Program-made: the position numbers and the translations under genes
Part shown: piece by piece, positions 8,293 through 17,418 of the stretch
Numbering within the stretch: position 1 is the stretch's first letter
Layout of the letters: the number at the start of each line of letters is the position of its first letter
Origin: Fibrella arboris
Lineage (GTDB): Bacteria > Bacteroidota > Bacteroidia > Cytophagales > Spirosomataceae
Direction: 5' to 3'
Assembly (NCBI RefSeq): GCF_041321095.1
Contig: NZ_JBGGWE010000011.1
Location: 169,861 to 233,860 of the forward strand
DNA length: 64,000 nt
Notes under the pieces: generated by a model
Databases searched by the model: none
Seen by the model: only the letters and a program-made list of their open reading frames with translations
Told to the model about the DNA's origin: nothing

Positions 8293-9798
8293 ATGTTTTC
8301 TCCCGACCAGCTTTTTGGCGACCTCTTCTCCGATGTACAGTTGAGCGGCCTTTTTCCCGACTCAAAAACCTTTGTCGACTGCACACCGAAACAGGAGCCC
8401 CACGCCATTCTGGTGGCTTACCTGCACGAACGTACCCAGCCAGGTTTCGATCTGGGTACGTTCGTCGATACATATTTTGATCGCCCGGCGGCGGCAGCTT
8501 CCGGCTACATCAGCGATACGTCGGTCGCCACGTCCGAACACATCGACCGGCTTTGGGATGAGCTGACCCGGCCGGCCGACGTGGCTGTTCCGTACAGCTC
8601 GCGTGTGGCGCTGCCGCACCCGTATGTAGTGCCGGGGGGGCGGTTCCGCGAGATCTTTTATTGGGACAGTTATTTTACGATGCTGGGCCTGCGGGAATCG
8701 GGGCGAACCGACTTGATTCGAGGGATGCTCGCTAATTTTGCCTACCTGATCGATACGGTTGGGTTTATTCCTAACGGAAACCGAACGTACTTTCTCAGCC
8801 GGTCGCAACCACCGTTCTTTGGGCTGATGGTGACATTGCTAGCCGAGATCGACGGGCCGGACGTGCTGGCTCAGTACCGGCCACAGTTGCAGAAGGAATA
8901 TGATTTCTGGATGGAAGGTGCCGACTCGCTAACTGCCAAGGCGCCGGTGCATAAACGGGTTATACGCCTGCCCACTGGAAGTGTTCTGAATCGGTATTGG
9001 GACGAGCTGGCAACGCCCCGCCCCGAAGCCTACCGGCAGGAACTGGAGTTGACGCCCGATGCCCATGAGCGGGGAGTCGACCCGGCTGTGCTGTACAAAC
9101 ACATCCGGGCGGCCTGCGAATCGGGCTGGGATTTTAGCAGCCGGTGGTTTGCCGATGGACAGACGATGACCACGATCCACGCTACGGATATTAGTCCGGT
9201 TGATCTGAACTGTTTGCTGTATTCGCTCGAAAAGACGCTGCAGGCTGCTTATACACAGGTTGATCAGCCGGACCAGGCCACAACATTCGGGCAGCTGGCC
9301 GACCAGCGAAAGACAACGCTGCTGGGTACGTTCTGGAATCAGGAAACCGGCTATTTTCATGATTATGATGCCGTTTCGGGCAAGCAAACGCCGGCATTAA
9401 CCCTCGGCGGTGCTTTTCCGCTGTTCATGAAGCTGGCTACTCCTGAGCAGGCCGGACGCACACACGAGCAGCTGAAAGCCAACTTCCTGCAATCGGGCGG
9501 CTGGGTAACAACCCTGCAAAAGACCGGTCAGCAGTGGGACTGGCCCAACGGCTGGGCGCCGCTCCAGTGGATCGTTTATAAAGGGCTGATGAACTACGGA
9601 TTTACGGACACAGCCCAGGCAGGGCGAGACCGCTGGCTGTCGCTCAACGATAAGGTATTCAAGGCCACGGGTAAGCTGATGGAAAAATATGACGTGGCCG
9701 ATGCCGCCCTGACCACTGGCGGCGGCGAATACCCAAATCAGGACGGTTTCGGCTGGACAAACGGGGTGTATCTGGCCATGAACAAAGACCGAGAATAA
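8293..9798 (+). CDS. treA: Trehalase, glycoside hydrolase family 37
   Basis: 501 residues from ATG 8293 (MFSPDQLFGDLF), the usual GH37 size. Both trehalase signatures are present: PGGRFREIFYWDSY from residue 114 and QWDWPNGWAP from residue 414. The acid region ESGWDFSSRWF and the C-terminal GGGEYPNQDGFGWTNG are also intact. The enzyme hydrolyses alpha,alpha-trehalose to two glucose. No signal peptide is seen from this start; a longer in-frame start at 8218 gives a weakly hydrophobic N-terminus (MHFFAPFATTSVALPL), so location is unsettled. treA is used for the family; treF would fit if it is cytoplasmic. It is divergent from the MFS gene, suggesting joint regulation. Confidence 0.95.
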   Translation: MFSPDQLFGDLFSDVQLSGLFPDSKTFVDCTPKQEPHAILVAYLHERTQPGFDLGTFVDTYFDRPAAAASGYISDTSVATSEHIDRLWDELTRPADVAVPYSSRVALPHPYVVPGGRFREIFYWDSYFTMLGLRESGRTDLIRGMLANFAYLIDTVGFIPNGNRTYFLSRSQPPFFGLMVTLLAEIDGPDVLAQYRPQLQKEYDFWMEGADSLTAKAPVHKRVIRLPTGSVLNRYWDELATPRPEAYRQELELTPDAHERGVDPAVLYKHIRAACESGWDFSSRWFADGQTMTTIHATDISPVDLNCLLYSLEKTLQAAYTQVDQPDQATTFGQLADQRKTTLLGTFWNQETGYFHDYDAVSGKQTPALTLGGAFPLFMKLATPEQAGRTHEQLKANFLQSGGWVTTLQKTGQQWDWPNGWAPLQWIVYKGLMNYGFTDTAQAGRDRWLSLNDKVFKATGKLMEKYDVADAALTTGGGEYPNQDGFGWTNGVYLAMNKDRE

Positions 9799-9822
9799 CC
9801 CACGAACTTTATTGACCGTATT

Positions 9823-10998
9823 ATGCCCAACTGGCTAACGAACAGACTCGAAACGAACATGGCGTATCGGAAACAGCGCGGGCTTTTCCGGTCGTTGACG
9901 GTAGCGGAGTCGGCCGTTGATTTTACGTCGAATGATTACCTCGGCATTGGCCGCTCAGCTACGCTGCACCACCAGCTGGCCCAGGCAGCTACGGGCCTGA
10001 AGCGCAACGGGGCTACTGGTTCGCGGCTCCTGGCCGGCCACACGCAGCTGGCCGACGCCGTTGAAGCTGATGTGGCCAACTTTTACAACGCCGAAACAGC
10101 CCTGATTTTCAACGCGGGTTACCTGGCCAATCTGGGTCTGTTGGCCTGCCTGCCACAACCCGGCGACACGCTGATCACCGATGAATTGATTCACGCCAGC
10201 CTGATCGACGGGGCGCGTCTCTCGAAAGCCAACCGGTCCCGTTTCGCCCACAATGACCTGACAGATCTGGAAGCGAGACTCCGGCAGGCTGCCGGGCAGG
10301 GGAGTGCTAGCTTTGTGGTGGTTGAATCGCTCTACTCGATGGATGGCGATGAAGCCCCGCTTACCGCTATCGCCGCGCTTTGCACCGCCTATAAAGCCGC
10401 CCTGATCGTCGACGAAGCGCACGCATCGGGTGTGTATGGACCGGGTGGCGCGGGCCTTGTTGTCGCCCACGGGTTGCAGGACCAGGTAACGGCACGGGTG
10501 CATACATTTGGAAAGGCGATCGGTGTGCATGGTGCGGCCGTGCTAGGCTCGGCGTTGCTGCGAACGTACCTGATCAATACAGCCCGTTCCTTTATTTACG
10601 CCACTGCCCTGCCACCGCATGATCTGCTCGCTATTCAACTGGCCCATGCGCTGGTAACGACCGAACCGGAACGCGCCGAACTGCTACATAAACGGGTAGC
10701 TTACTTCCGCGAAAAACGAGGGTTGCTGGCACCAGGTGCCAGTTGGTTAACCAGTACATCACCCATTCAGGGATTGATTGTTCCAGGAAATATGGCCGTT
10801 CGTCGGGTAGCAGCAGCAGCGCAAGAGGCTGGTTTCGATGTGCGCCCGATTGTTAGTCCAACGGTAGCGGCAGGGCAGGAACGCATCCGCATTTGCCTGC
10901 ATTCGTACAACACAGAAGCCGAAATAGATGGTTTAATAGCGGTGCTGGCCAACGCCATTCAGGAAACGACAATGCTTACTGATGCGGTTACGCGTTGA
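9823..10998 (+). CDS. bioF: 8-amino-7-oxononanoate synthase (biotin synthesis)
   Basis: 391 residues. The PLP-dependent alpha-oxoamine synthase fold is clear: SNDYLG at the N-terminus, the cofactor-binding DEAHASG (197-203) and the Schiff-base Lys231 in HTFGKAIGVHG. The enzyme condenses pimeloyl thioester with alanine, the first ring-building step of biotin. The alternatives 2-amino-3-ketobutyrate CoA ligase and serine palmitoyltransferase share the fold, but bioD follows 89 nt downstream on the same strand, which decides for BioF. The start is 24 nt after the trehalase stop, so it may be read through from there. Confidence 0.92.
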   Translation: MPNWLTNRLETNMAYRKQRGLFRSLTVAESAVDFTSNDYLGIGRSATLHHQLAQAATGLKRNGATGSRLLAGHTQLADAVEADVANFYNAETALIFNAGYLANLGLLACLPQPGDTLITDELIHASLIDGARLSKANRSRFAHNDLTDLEARLRQAAGQGSASFVVVESLYSMDGDEAPLTAIAALCTAYKAALIVDEAHASGVYGPGGAGLVVAHGLQDQVTARVHTFGKAIGVHGAAVLGSALLRTYLINTARSFIYATALPPHDLLAIQLAHALVTTEPERAELLHKRVAYFREKRGLLAPGASWLTSTSPIQGLIVPGNMAVRRVAAAAQEAGFDVRPIVSPTVAAGQERIRICLHSYNTEAEIDGLIAVLANAIQETTMLTDAVTR

Positions 10999-11087
10999 CG
11001 CGTGCTGCCTCGCACCAACCAGTACCCCCCCAAATCTAGCGTATTGTCTGATCACCTTTCACTCATTGTCTCTTTCCCCTTTATAGT

Positions 11088-11699
11088 ATGCAGCTGATTG
11101 TCGCTGGTATTGGTACAGAAGTTGGTAAAACGGTGGCTTCGGCGGTATTGGTCGAAGCACTGCAAGCCGACTATTGGAAACCCATTCAATCGGGCTACCC
11201 ACCCGACTCTGACACAAATACGGTTCGGAACCTGGTTAGTAACCCGCGTTCTCAGTTTCACCCTGAGACCTACTTATTGCGCGAGCCGCTATCGCCTCAT
11301 GCCGCCGCGGCCGTCGAAGGAATTACCATCGCGCCCGCCAGCCTGATTCCGCCTAAAACCACCAATTCGCTGGTGGTTGAGCTGGCCGGAGGGTTGATGG
11401 TACCGCTGACAGATACGTACCTGAACATCGACTTCATTGCCCAACTAGGCTGGCCGGTGGCGCTGGTTACGCGCAATTACCTCGGCAGTATCAATCACAC
11501 GCTGCTATCAGTAGAGGCGTTGCGCCAATGGAATATTCCCATTGCGGGCCTGATTATCAACGGCCCCAGTGTGCCGGCTACCGAGTCTGTCTTGCTGAGT
11601 TACACCAGGTTACCCTGTCTGGTCCGCCTTGCCGATGAAGCAGCAATCACACCTGCTGTCGTGAGTCAATATGCCGCTGCGGTACAGTTTGCTTCTTGA
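11088..11699 (+). CDS. bioD: Dethiobiotin synthetase
   Basis: 203 residues, the usual size. The N-terminal P-loop GIGTEVGKT (7-15, Lys14) and the KPIQSG motif (about 32-37) that binds diaminopelargonate are present, with the VELAGGLMVP segment that matches the family's VEGAGG loop, although here the second residue pair is L-A. The enzyme closes the ureido ring with CO2 and ATP. It pairs with bioF; bioA and bioB are not in the window. ATG 11088 lies after a TTTATAGT stretch with no Shine-Dalgarno site, as is normal in this phylum. Confidence 0.93.
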   Translation: MQLIVAGIGTEVGKTVASAVLVEALQADYWKPIQSGYPPDSDTNTVRNLVSNPRSQFHPETYLLREPLSPHAAAAVEGITIAPASLIPPKTTNSLVVELAGGLMVPLTDTYLNIDFIAQLGWPVALVTRNYLGSINHTLLSVEALRQWNIPIAGLIINGPSVPATESVLLSYTRLPCLVRLADEAAITPAVVSQYAAAVQFAS

Positions 11700-11817
11700 C
11701 CAGCCAACTCAAATAGCTTCTAAAACCGTGGCCGATCAACCAGGTACGTTCTCCGCCTATGCCCGGCGCCAGCGTGGTGAACGCAAAAATAAATTTTACA
11801 AAAGCAGGTACTTTGTA

Positions 11818-11849
11818 TTGCATAGTACAGTTTAAAGCCCTTATCTTTG
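11818..11849 (+). promoter_or_regulatory. Predicted promoter of the small secreted protein
   Basis: TTG at 11818-11820 and TATCTTTG at 11842-11849, spacer 21 nt, match the Bacteroidota -33/-7 consensus. The predicted start lies about 35 nt before ATG 11892. Confidence 0.45.
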
Positions 11850-11891
11850 TTGTGTCGGGAGTGGTACGGTCCACTTTCTCTGACCACGACC

Positions 11892-12116
11892 ATGAAAACA
11901 GGTATTTCACTTCTGGTTTTACTGGCTCTATCGCAGGTGAGTTATGGTATTGGCCATCCTCATAATTTGTTTGCTGCCCGGAAAGCCATGTTAGAATGGC
12001 AGGCTGAACACCAGCGCGCCAAGTTGTCGCCCCTACAGCGGGATTCGCGGGTTACGAGGCGTTATTCGTATACCTTTTCGCCCCGGTTCAGCCAAATGCC
12101 CCACGTACGCGAATAG
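11892..12116 (+). CDS. Small secreted protein (hypothetical)
   Basis: 74 residues from ATG 11892. A clean signal peptide is seen (MKTGISLLVLLALSQVSYG, cleavage probably near residue 19-21). The mature part is basic, with several Arg and His residues and no cysteine. A -7 box is correctly placed upstream. The last 55 bp overlap the 3' end of the convergent rhodanese gene, so part of the C-terminus may be constrained by the other strand. No family was recognised. It could be a real small exported protein or a chance frame with a good signal peptide; promoter and signal peptide together favour the former. Confidence 0.5.
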   Translation: MKTGISLLVLLALSQVSYGIGHPHNLFAARKAMLEWQAEHQRAKLSPLQRDSRVTRRYSYTFSPRFSQMPHVRE

Positions 12117-12574
12117 GCATGTACGCGGCGAGTAGGCTTGCCCGTGCTGTCGACAACCGGGTTACCCTGATTCACCCACTCAAATAAGCTGCCGTATAGG
12201 TTCCGCACGTTCGTGAACCCGGCCGCTTTCAGTTTCTCGCCTACTTTCTCACTCCGGTAACCAACCGAACAGTAGACCACGATGGGCGCCGTTTTAGGTA
12301 CGCCTGCCACCCGGCTCAGCTCAAAATCGTCGTAACCAACCCAGCGTGCTTTAGGCAGGTGACTGACAGCGTATTCCCGTTTCTCGCGGGCATCAAACAG
12401 AATGGCATCCGGCATCTGTTTCAACTCATGACAGGTCACTATCGGCACCGATTCGTTGATCAACGCGTCGACCATCACACCAAAAGGTTTGCTGATTGTC
12501 CGTTGGGCCACACCAGGCAGTGCCGTAGTGAACAACGCTGACAGGAGCGTAACAATCGTGGACGTTCTCTTCAC
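12062..12574 (-). CDS. Exported rhodanese-domain protein
   Basis: 170 residues. A signal peptide (MKRTSTIVTLLSALFTTALPGVAQ) is followed by one rhodanese domain at about 45-135. The active-site loop is YCSVGYRSE with Cys102, and the preceding FDAREKREYAVSHLP is the conserved second structural motif. The loop has the C-x5 length typical of sulfurtransferases. It probably carries sulfur in the periplasm; the acceptor is unknown. Its ATG overlaps the stop of the upstream DUF2490 gene by 4 bp (12571-12574), so the two are translationally coupled. The family call is firm; the physiological role is open. Confidence 0.88.
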   Translation of the reverse strand: MKRTSTIVTLLSALFTTALPGVAQRTISKPFGVMVDALINESVPIVTCHELKQMPDAILFDAREKREYAVSHLPKARWVGYDDFELSRVAGVPKTAPIVVYCSVGYRSEKVGEKLKAAGFTNVRNLYGSLFEWVNQGNPVVDSTGKPTRRVHAYSRTWGIWLNRGEKVYE

Positions 12575-13308
12575 TGATTTAGTTTCAGGTAAAGCGTTAA
12601 GGTTAAAGCGTGTTCATCGTCAAATTCAACAAGGCTACGCCGTTCCCGGTGCGTAAACTGATAACCCGCTTCAAGGGTCGAAATGTTCGACAGCGTGCGC
12701 CCGACCGCCAGGTTTGTCCGATTAATTTCAAAGCGATTTCCATTGGCCATGAAATTGGGTGGAGCAGCCACCAGCGATTCATTCCAGATCTGGCCGTAGG
12801 TACGTGCACCAACGGCCCGCCGCCATAACGCCCTAAACCGCATCCGGCCCACATCGGCCAGCTCTGCCGGTACGAATAGGCGGTATTCATAGCCCACCCG
12901 AAAGCGGAGGGTCGATTTAGGGGGCAGCTCAAGCGTCCATTCGGCCAGTGCGGTCGGTCTCCATTCAGCTACAGGTGTTCGTTTCAGGTCAGCAGCCGTA
13001 CCGAGCGCGGGATAGGTGTAAAAAAATACCGCCGGAAAAAGGCTGTATTGCCAATGGCTGGTCCGGTAGGCAGCACCCACCCGGCCTGCCCATACCAATG
13101 GCGCCCCGAACGCCTGAAAAACGCCCTGATTCAGGTTGTTTTGCCGGCGGAAAGAAGCATCTCCGAGTAAGCTCCAGTTTTTAGTAAGTGTGTACGCAGG
13201 CGCTATACGCGACCAGACCGCGGTGTGCTGATAGGTCTGAGCCTGGACGCCTGTGGTCAAAAAAAGCAGGGCAAAAGTGTACGTGGAATGGGTAAACCAG
13301 TGTCGCAT
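12571..13308 (-). CDS. DUF2490 outer-membrane-like protein
   Basis: About 245 residues from ATG 13308 (MRHWFTHSTYTFALLFLTTGVQAQ), which gives a clean signal peptide; the earlier in-frame start at 13356 would put 16 polar residues in front of it. The mature chain has alternating amphipathic strands with many aromatic residues and ends LTLTLYLKLNQ, like a small beta-barrel. The segments WSLLGDASFRRQNN and RFRVGYEYR are typical of DUF2490 proteins, common and uncharacterised in Bacteroidota. It is coupled to the exported rhodanese. No function can be assigned. Confidence 0.8.
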   Translation of the reverse strand: MRHWFTHSTYTFALLFLTTGVQAQTYQHTAVWSRIAPAYTLTKNWSLLGDASFRRQNNLNQGVFQAFGAPLVWAGRVGAAYRTSHWQYSLFPAVFFYTYPALGTAADLKRTPVAEWRPTALAEWTLELPPKSTLRFRVGYEYRLFVPAELADVGRMRFRALWRRAVGARTYGQIWNESLVAAPPNFMANGNRFEINRTNLAVGRTLSNISTLEAGYQFTHRERRSLVEFDDEHALTLTLYLKLNQ

Positions 13309-13514
13309 TGATAGATAGGTGAGAACATGACGACACGTTGAGCAACGTAACGTCAAAGATGATGGCGTGGTTGTTGAGGACCAAACTTCTCATAAGAATT
13401 TTGGCTTAATTTCCACTGAGACTATGGTTTAAACGGTCATTTGGTTAATTTTAGGGTTCCCGACCTTACGTGAACCTACTTACCACCGACCACTTGTACG
13501 ACGTTAACTAACCT

Positions 13515-16500
13515 ATGTTTGAGTTCATGCGGAAGCATTTTTTTCTGCTAACGATTGCCACCGTACTCTTGCTGGCCGCGTTTGAATCTGGTTCTGGACG
13601 ACCCAGACGAGTTTCTCGCGCCCGAATGGCAGCGAAAAAACACGCTAAAAAGGTTACGAAAAAGGCGACAAAGAAAGTGGTCGTTGTTGCCCATCCGGTA
13701 GCGCCCACCGTTGCCTATTCAACGGCTCGCCTCGAATCTGAACAGCTTGCCGGGTATCAGGGCACAGAAGTGCTTCGGCTACCTGCCAATGCCGAACAGT
13801 GGGTTGACAGCGTCTTCCAGACCATGACCCCCGACGAGAAAATCGGGCAGTTCTTTATGGTGGCGGCCTTCTCCAACCACAGCGAGAATCACCGCGTTTA
13901 CATCGAGCATCTCATTCAGAACTACCATATCGGAGGCGTCATTTTCTTTCAGGGCGGGCCGCACCGGCAGGCTATGCTGACCAACCGCTACCAGGAACTG
14001 TCAAAAATTCCGCTGCTGGTGGGTATTGATGGCGAATGGGGCCTGGGTATGCGCCTCGACAGCACGATGGAATTTCCCCGGCAAATGACACTGGGTGCCA
14101 TCCGCGACAATGACCTGATTTACCGGATGGGTCTCGAGATTGGCCGTCAGTGTAGCCGACTGGGTATCCACATCAATTTTGCGCCGGTCTCTGACATCAA
14201 CAGCAACCCGCAGAATCCGGTTATCGGTATCCGGTCGTTTGGCGAAGGCAAAGAAAATGTAGCCAGCAAAGCTTCGGCCTACATGAAGGGGTTGCAAATG
14301 CAGCACGTCATTGCCACCGCCAAACACTTCCCCGGCCACGGCGACTCCAACGTCGATTCCCACCATTCACTGCCCGTTATCAGCCGGTCGTCGGCGCAGC
14401 TGCACGACATTGATCTGTATCCTTTCCGTAAGCTGATCGCCGACAGCCTGATGGGCGTTGTTACGGGCCATCTGCACGTACCCGTAATGGACAATCAGAC
14501 GCCCGCCGTGGCGGCTACCCTGTCGGAGAAAATTGTTACCGACCTGCTAAAGAAAGAGTTGGGCTTTCGGGGGCTTGTTTTCACCGATGCGCTGAACATG
14601 GGCGGCGTGAGTCGGACCAACCGGTCGGAGGTGGTTAACCTGAAGGCGCTGATTGCAGGAAACGACATTCTGTTATATCCCGAAAACATCCGCGAAGCCA
14701 CCCGCGTCATTAAAGAGGCGATTGTGTCAGGTACGTTGCCACAGGCTTTTGTCGACGAAAAAGTAAAAAAGATTCTTCGGGCTAAATACTGGGCGGGCCT
14801 GAGCCAGTATAAACCGATTGCGCTCACCAACCTGATCGGCGATCTGAACTCAACGGAGGCCGGCAACCTGAAAAAGGAGCTTTGTGAGCATGCCATTACA
14901 GTTGTCGGCGACGAAACGAAGCTGCTCCCCCTGAGTTCGGTAGATACCAATAAAATTGCGTCGATTGCGCTGGGCACTACGGCTGGCAACGTCTTTCAGA
15001 AATCGCTGGCGGGGTTGGCGGCTATAAAGCAGGTGGCGTCTTTTGAACGGCCACAGACCGATGAAGACATAGCCAGTCTGATTGCCAGTGTGGGCGATGC
15101 CAACCTGGTTGTGGTCAGTTTCCACAATATGAGTCCATCGGCATTCCGTCGGTATAGTATCAACCTGCCATCGGTCACGCTGATTCAGCGCCTGAAACAG
15201 CAAGGCAAAAAGGTGATTGCCGTTGCCTTTGGGTCGGCTTATAGCCTTAATCTGCTTACCGATGCCGATGCGCTGGTTTGTGGGTATCAGGATTTCAACG
15301 AAACGCAGCAGGCGACGGCCAAAGCGCTGTTCGGCCTTTCGCCCTCCAACGGTATCCTTCCTGTGTCGACCGGCGAGTTTAAGGTTGGGCATAGCACCAT
15401 CGTTGACCCGTCAGGGCGACTGGTGCCAGCTTTACCCGAAAGTGTGGGCATGAAGGCCGCTGAGCTGGCCAAGATCGACAAGATGGTTGAGCTGGCCGTT
15501 CATGACCGCGTTATTCCCGGCTGTCAGGTGCTGGTAGCCCGGAAAGGCAAGATCATCTACGACAAGAATTTTGGCGCACTCACCTACAGCAGCGGTGGTG
15601 AGAAGGTCAGTGATAACACGCTGTATGACCTCGCTTCGCTAACGAAGGTGCTGGGTACGTTGCAGGCCGTGATGGTGCTGTACGACCGCAAAGAAATTGA
15701 CCTGGCGCAGAAGGCGTCGTTCTATCTGCCCGAACTACGCGGCTCCAATAAGCAGAATATGACACTGCAAGACCTGCTCTGGCACCAGGCGGGTCTTATC
15801 TCGTTTTACCCAACGCTTTGGGACCGTACCCGTATGCCGTCGGGGAGTCTCAATCCGGCCTATTACAGCAACAGGAACGACTCGCTGCATACCTTACAGA
15901 TTGCGCCAACGCTTTGGGCAAAACCCGCGCTGAAAGATTCGGTCTGGAAATGGGTGATCCAGTCGCCCCTCTCGCGCAAAGTCGATGCCGATGGCAAGCC
16001 GTCCTTCGTATACAGCGACCTAAGCTTTTTGATGCTGCAAAAGATAGTGGAACGGGTCAGCAGGCAACCCCTCGATCGGTTTCTGGAGCGGGAGGTATAC
16101 CAGCCATTGGGCATTAAATCATTGACCTTTACGCCCCTGCAAAAGCTGACAAATCCACACTGCGCCCCAACCGAACAGGACACGTACTACCGGAATCAGC
16201 TGCTGGTCGGTACGGTTCATGACCAGATGGCGGCCGTGCAGGGGGGCGTGTCGGGCCACGCGGGTCTGTTCGGCAACGCTCACGACATTGCCAAACTGCT
16301 GCAAATGAATCTGCAACGCGGCGTTTACGGTGGCCAGCGTATCTTGCAGCCTATGACCGTTCCGTTCTTCACGCAGACGATCAGCACCCGTAGCCCGCGT
16401 TCACTCGGCTGGGATAAGCCGAATCCGGAAAGTACCACAAGCAGTTATTTATCGCCGTTGGCGCCGCCCCAATCCTTTGGCCATACGGGTTTTACGGGCA

Positions 16501-16646
16501 ACATGGTCTGGGTTGACCCCGAGCAGGAACTGGTGTACGTGTTCCTGTCGAACCGCCTCTTCCCGACCGGTGGCAATAACGCCATCAACACCACGCGCCT
16601 CCGCCGTCGTATTCAGGAAACGATCTACAGCTCGCTGAAACAGTAA
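13515..16646 (+). CDS. NagZ-type beta-N-acetylhexosaminidase fused to a beta-lactamase-family domain
   Basis: 1043 residues with a signal anchor (MRKHFFLLTIATVLLLAAF) and a Lys/Arg-rich linker. Residues about 90-430 are a GH3 domain: KHFPGHGDSNVDSH (from K270) is the NagZ loop holding the catalytic His, and Asp358 in VFTDALNM is the nucleophile. A GH3 C-terminal alpha/beta domain follows to about 640. Residues about 660-1030 are a serine beta-lactamase-like domain: S708-L-T-K711 (SxxK), YSD in place of YxN, and HTGFTG as the KTG-like box. NagZ cuts GlcNAc from muropeptides; the second domain may be an amidase, esterase or carboxypeptidase. This two-enzyme fusion is known in Bacteroidota. Role: cell-wall turnover outside the cytoplasm (inference from the signal). 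Confidence 0.92.
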   Translation: MFEFMRKHFFLLTIATVLLLAAFESGSGRPRRVSRARMAAKKHAKKVTKKATKKVVVVAHPVAPTVAYSTARLESEQLAGYQGTEVLRLPANAEQWVDSVFQTMTPDEKIGQFFMVAAFSNHSENHRVYIEHLIQNYHIGGVIFFQGGPHRQAMLTNRYQELSKIPLLVGIDGEWGLGMRLDSTMEFPRQMTLGAIRDNDLIYRMGLEIGRQCSRLGIHINFAPVSDINSNPQNPVIGIRSFGEGKENVASKASAYMKGLQMQHVIATAKHFPGHGDSNVDSHHSLPVISRSSAQLHDIDLYPFRKLIADSLMGVVTGHLHVPVMDNQTPAVAATLSEKIVTDLLKKELGFRGLVFTDALNMGGVSRTNRSEVVNLKALIAGNDILLYPENIREATRVIKEAIVSGTLPQAFVDEKVKKILRAKYWAGLSQYKPIALTNLIGDLNSTEAGNLKKELCEHAITVVGDETKLLPLSSVDTNKIASIALGTTAGNVFQKSLAGLAAIKQVASFERPQTDEDIASLIASVGDANLVVVSFHNMSPSAFRRYSINLPSVTLIQRLKQQGKKVIAVAFGSAYSLNLLTDADALVCGYQDFNETQQATAKALFGLSPSNGILPVSTGEFKVGHSTIVDPSGRLVPALPESVGMKAAELAKIDKMVELAVHDRVIPGCQVLVARKGKIIYDKNFGALTYSSGGEKVSDNTLYDLASLTKVLGTLQAVMVLYDRKEIDLAQKASFYLPELRGSNKQNMTLQDLLWHQAGLISFYPTLWDRTRMPSGSLNPAYYSNRNDSLHTLQIAPTLWAKPALKDSVWKWVIQSPLSRKVDADGKPSFVYSDLSFLMLQKIVERVSRQPLDRFLEREVYQPLGIKSLTFTPLQKLTNPHCAPTEQDTYYRNQLLVGTVHDQMAAVQGGVSGHAGLFGNAHDIAKLLQMNLQRGVYGGQRILQPMTVPFFTQTISTRSPRSLGWDKPNPESTTSSYLSPLAPPQSFGHTGFTGNMVWVDPEQELVYVFLSNRLFPTGGNNAINTTRLRRRIQETIYSSLKQ

Positions 16647-16652
16647 AGTCCG

Positions 16653-16660
16653 TAAATTTG
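16653..16660 (+). promoter_or_regulatory. -7 box abutting the nth start codon
   Basis: TAAATTTG matches TAnnTTTG and ends 3 nt before ATG 16664. Transcription from it would give a leaderless or near-leaderless mRNA. No good -33 element is seen, so it may be fortuitous. Confidence 0.3.
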
Positions 16661-16663
16661 GGG

Positions 16664-17323
16664 ATGCTGAAAAAAGAGCGTTTCCGCCGATTTATCGATT
16701 ATTTCACGACGCATTTTCCTGATCCGGAAACCGAGCTTAATTTCTCGAACTCCTACGAGCTACTCGTTGCCGTAATCCTGTCGGCACAGTGCACCGACAA
16801 GCGGATCAACCAGATCTCGCCTGCGTTGTTTGCCCGTTTCCCGGAAGCGGAATCGCTGGCGGCGGCTTCGGTCGAGGAAGTATTTACGTATATTCGGTCG
16901 GTATCGTACCCCAACAATAAGGCGAAACACCTGGTGGGTATGGCGCGGATGCTGATGAGCGACTTTGGCGGCAACGTACCTGGCACGATCGAGGCGTTGC
17001 AAAGGCTACCGGGCGTGGGCCGGAAAACGGCGCACGTCATCCTGTCCATTGTGTTCAACCAACCCACGATGGCCGTCGATACGCACGTGTTTCGCGTCTC
17101 GCACCGGCTGGGACTGGCCCCGTTGACGGCCACTACGCCGCTGGCTGTCGAGAAGGCACTGATGGCACACATCCCTACACAGTACGTACCCAAAGCGCAC
17201 CACTGGCTCATCTTACACGGCCGCTACATCTGCATAGCGCGTTCGCCCAGGTGTGGCGAGTGTGCCCTTCGCGATGCGTGCAAGTATTATGAGAAGCTGA
17301 CCAAAGCAGTACTAAGCGAATAG
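16664..17323 (+). CDS. nth: Endonuclease III
   Basis: 219 residues, the family's normal length. The helix-hairpin-helix is LPGVGRKTAHVILS with catalytic Lys121, and the catalytic Asp is Asp139 in VDTHVFRV. The four cysteines of the [4Fe-4S] cluster are in CIARSPRCGECALRDAC with spacing 6-2-5. The enzyme is a bifunctional DNA glycosylase/AP lyase for oxidised pyrimidines. ATG 16664 was chosen over a TTG two codons earlier. It starts 17 nt after the NagZ fusion, and a bidirectional hairpin follows it. Confidence 0.97.
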   Translation: MLKKERFRRFIDYFTTHFPDPETELNFSNSYELLVAVILSAQCTDKRINQISPALFARFPEAESLAAASVEEVFTYIRSVSYPNNKAKHLVGMARMLMSDFGGNVPGTIEALQRLPGVGRKTAHVILSIVFNQPTMAVDTHVFRVSHRLGLAPLTATTPLAVEKALMAHIPTQYVPKAHHWLILHGRYICIARSPRCGECALRDACKYYEKLTKAVLSE

Positions 17324-17343
17324 CTTGCGGTGACTGCCTGCTA

Positions 17344-17402
17344 AAAACGGGAATGGCTTCGCTCACAGCGTACTAGGCTGCTGGCGAAGCCATTCCCGTT
17401 TT
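17344..17402. terminator. Bidirectional hairpin between nth and ndk
   Basis: A perfect 19-bp stem (17344-17362 with 17384-17402) encloses a 21-nt loop. The arms begin and end in AAAA/TTTT, so both convergent genes get a stem followed by U residues. Confidence 0.8.
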
Positions 17403-17418
17403 CAATTCTCACTTGAAA

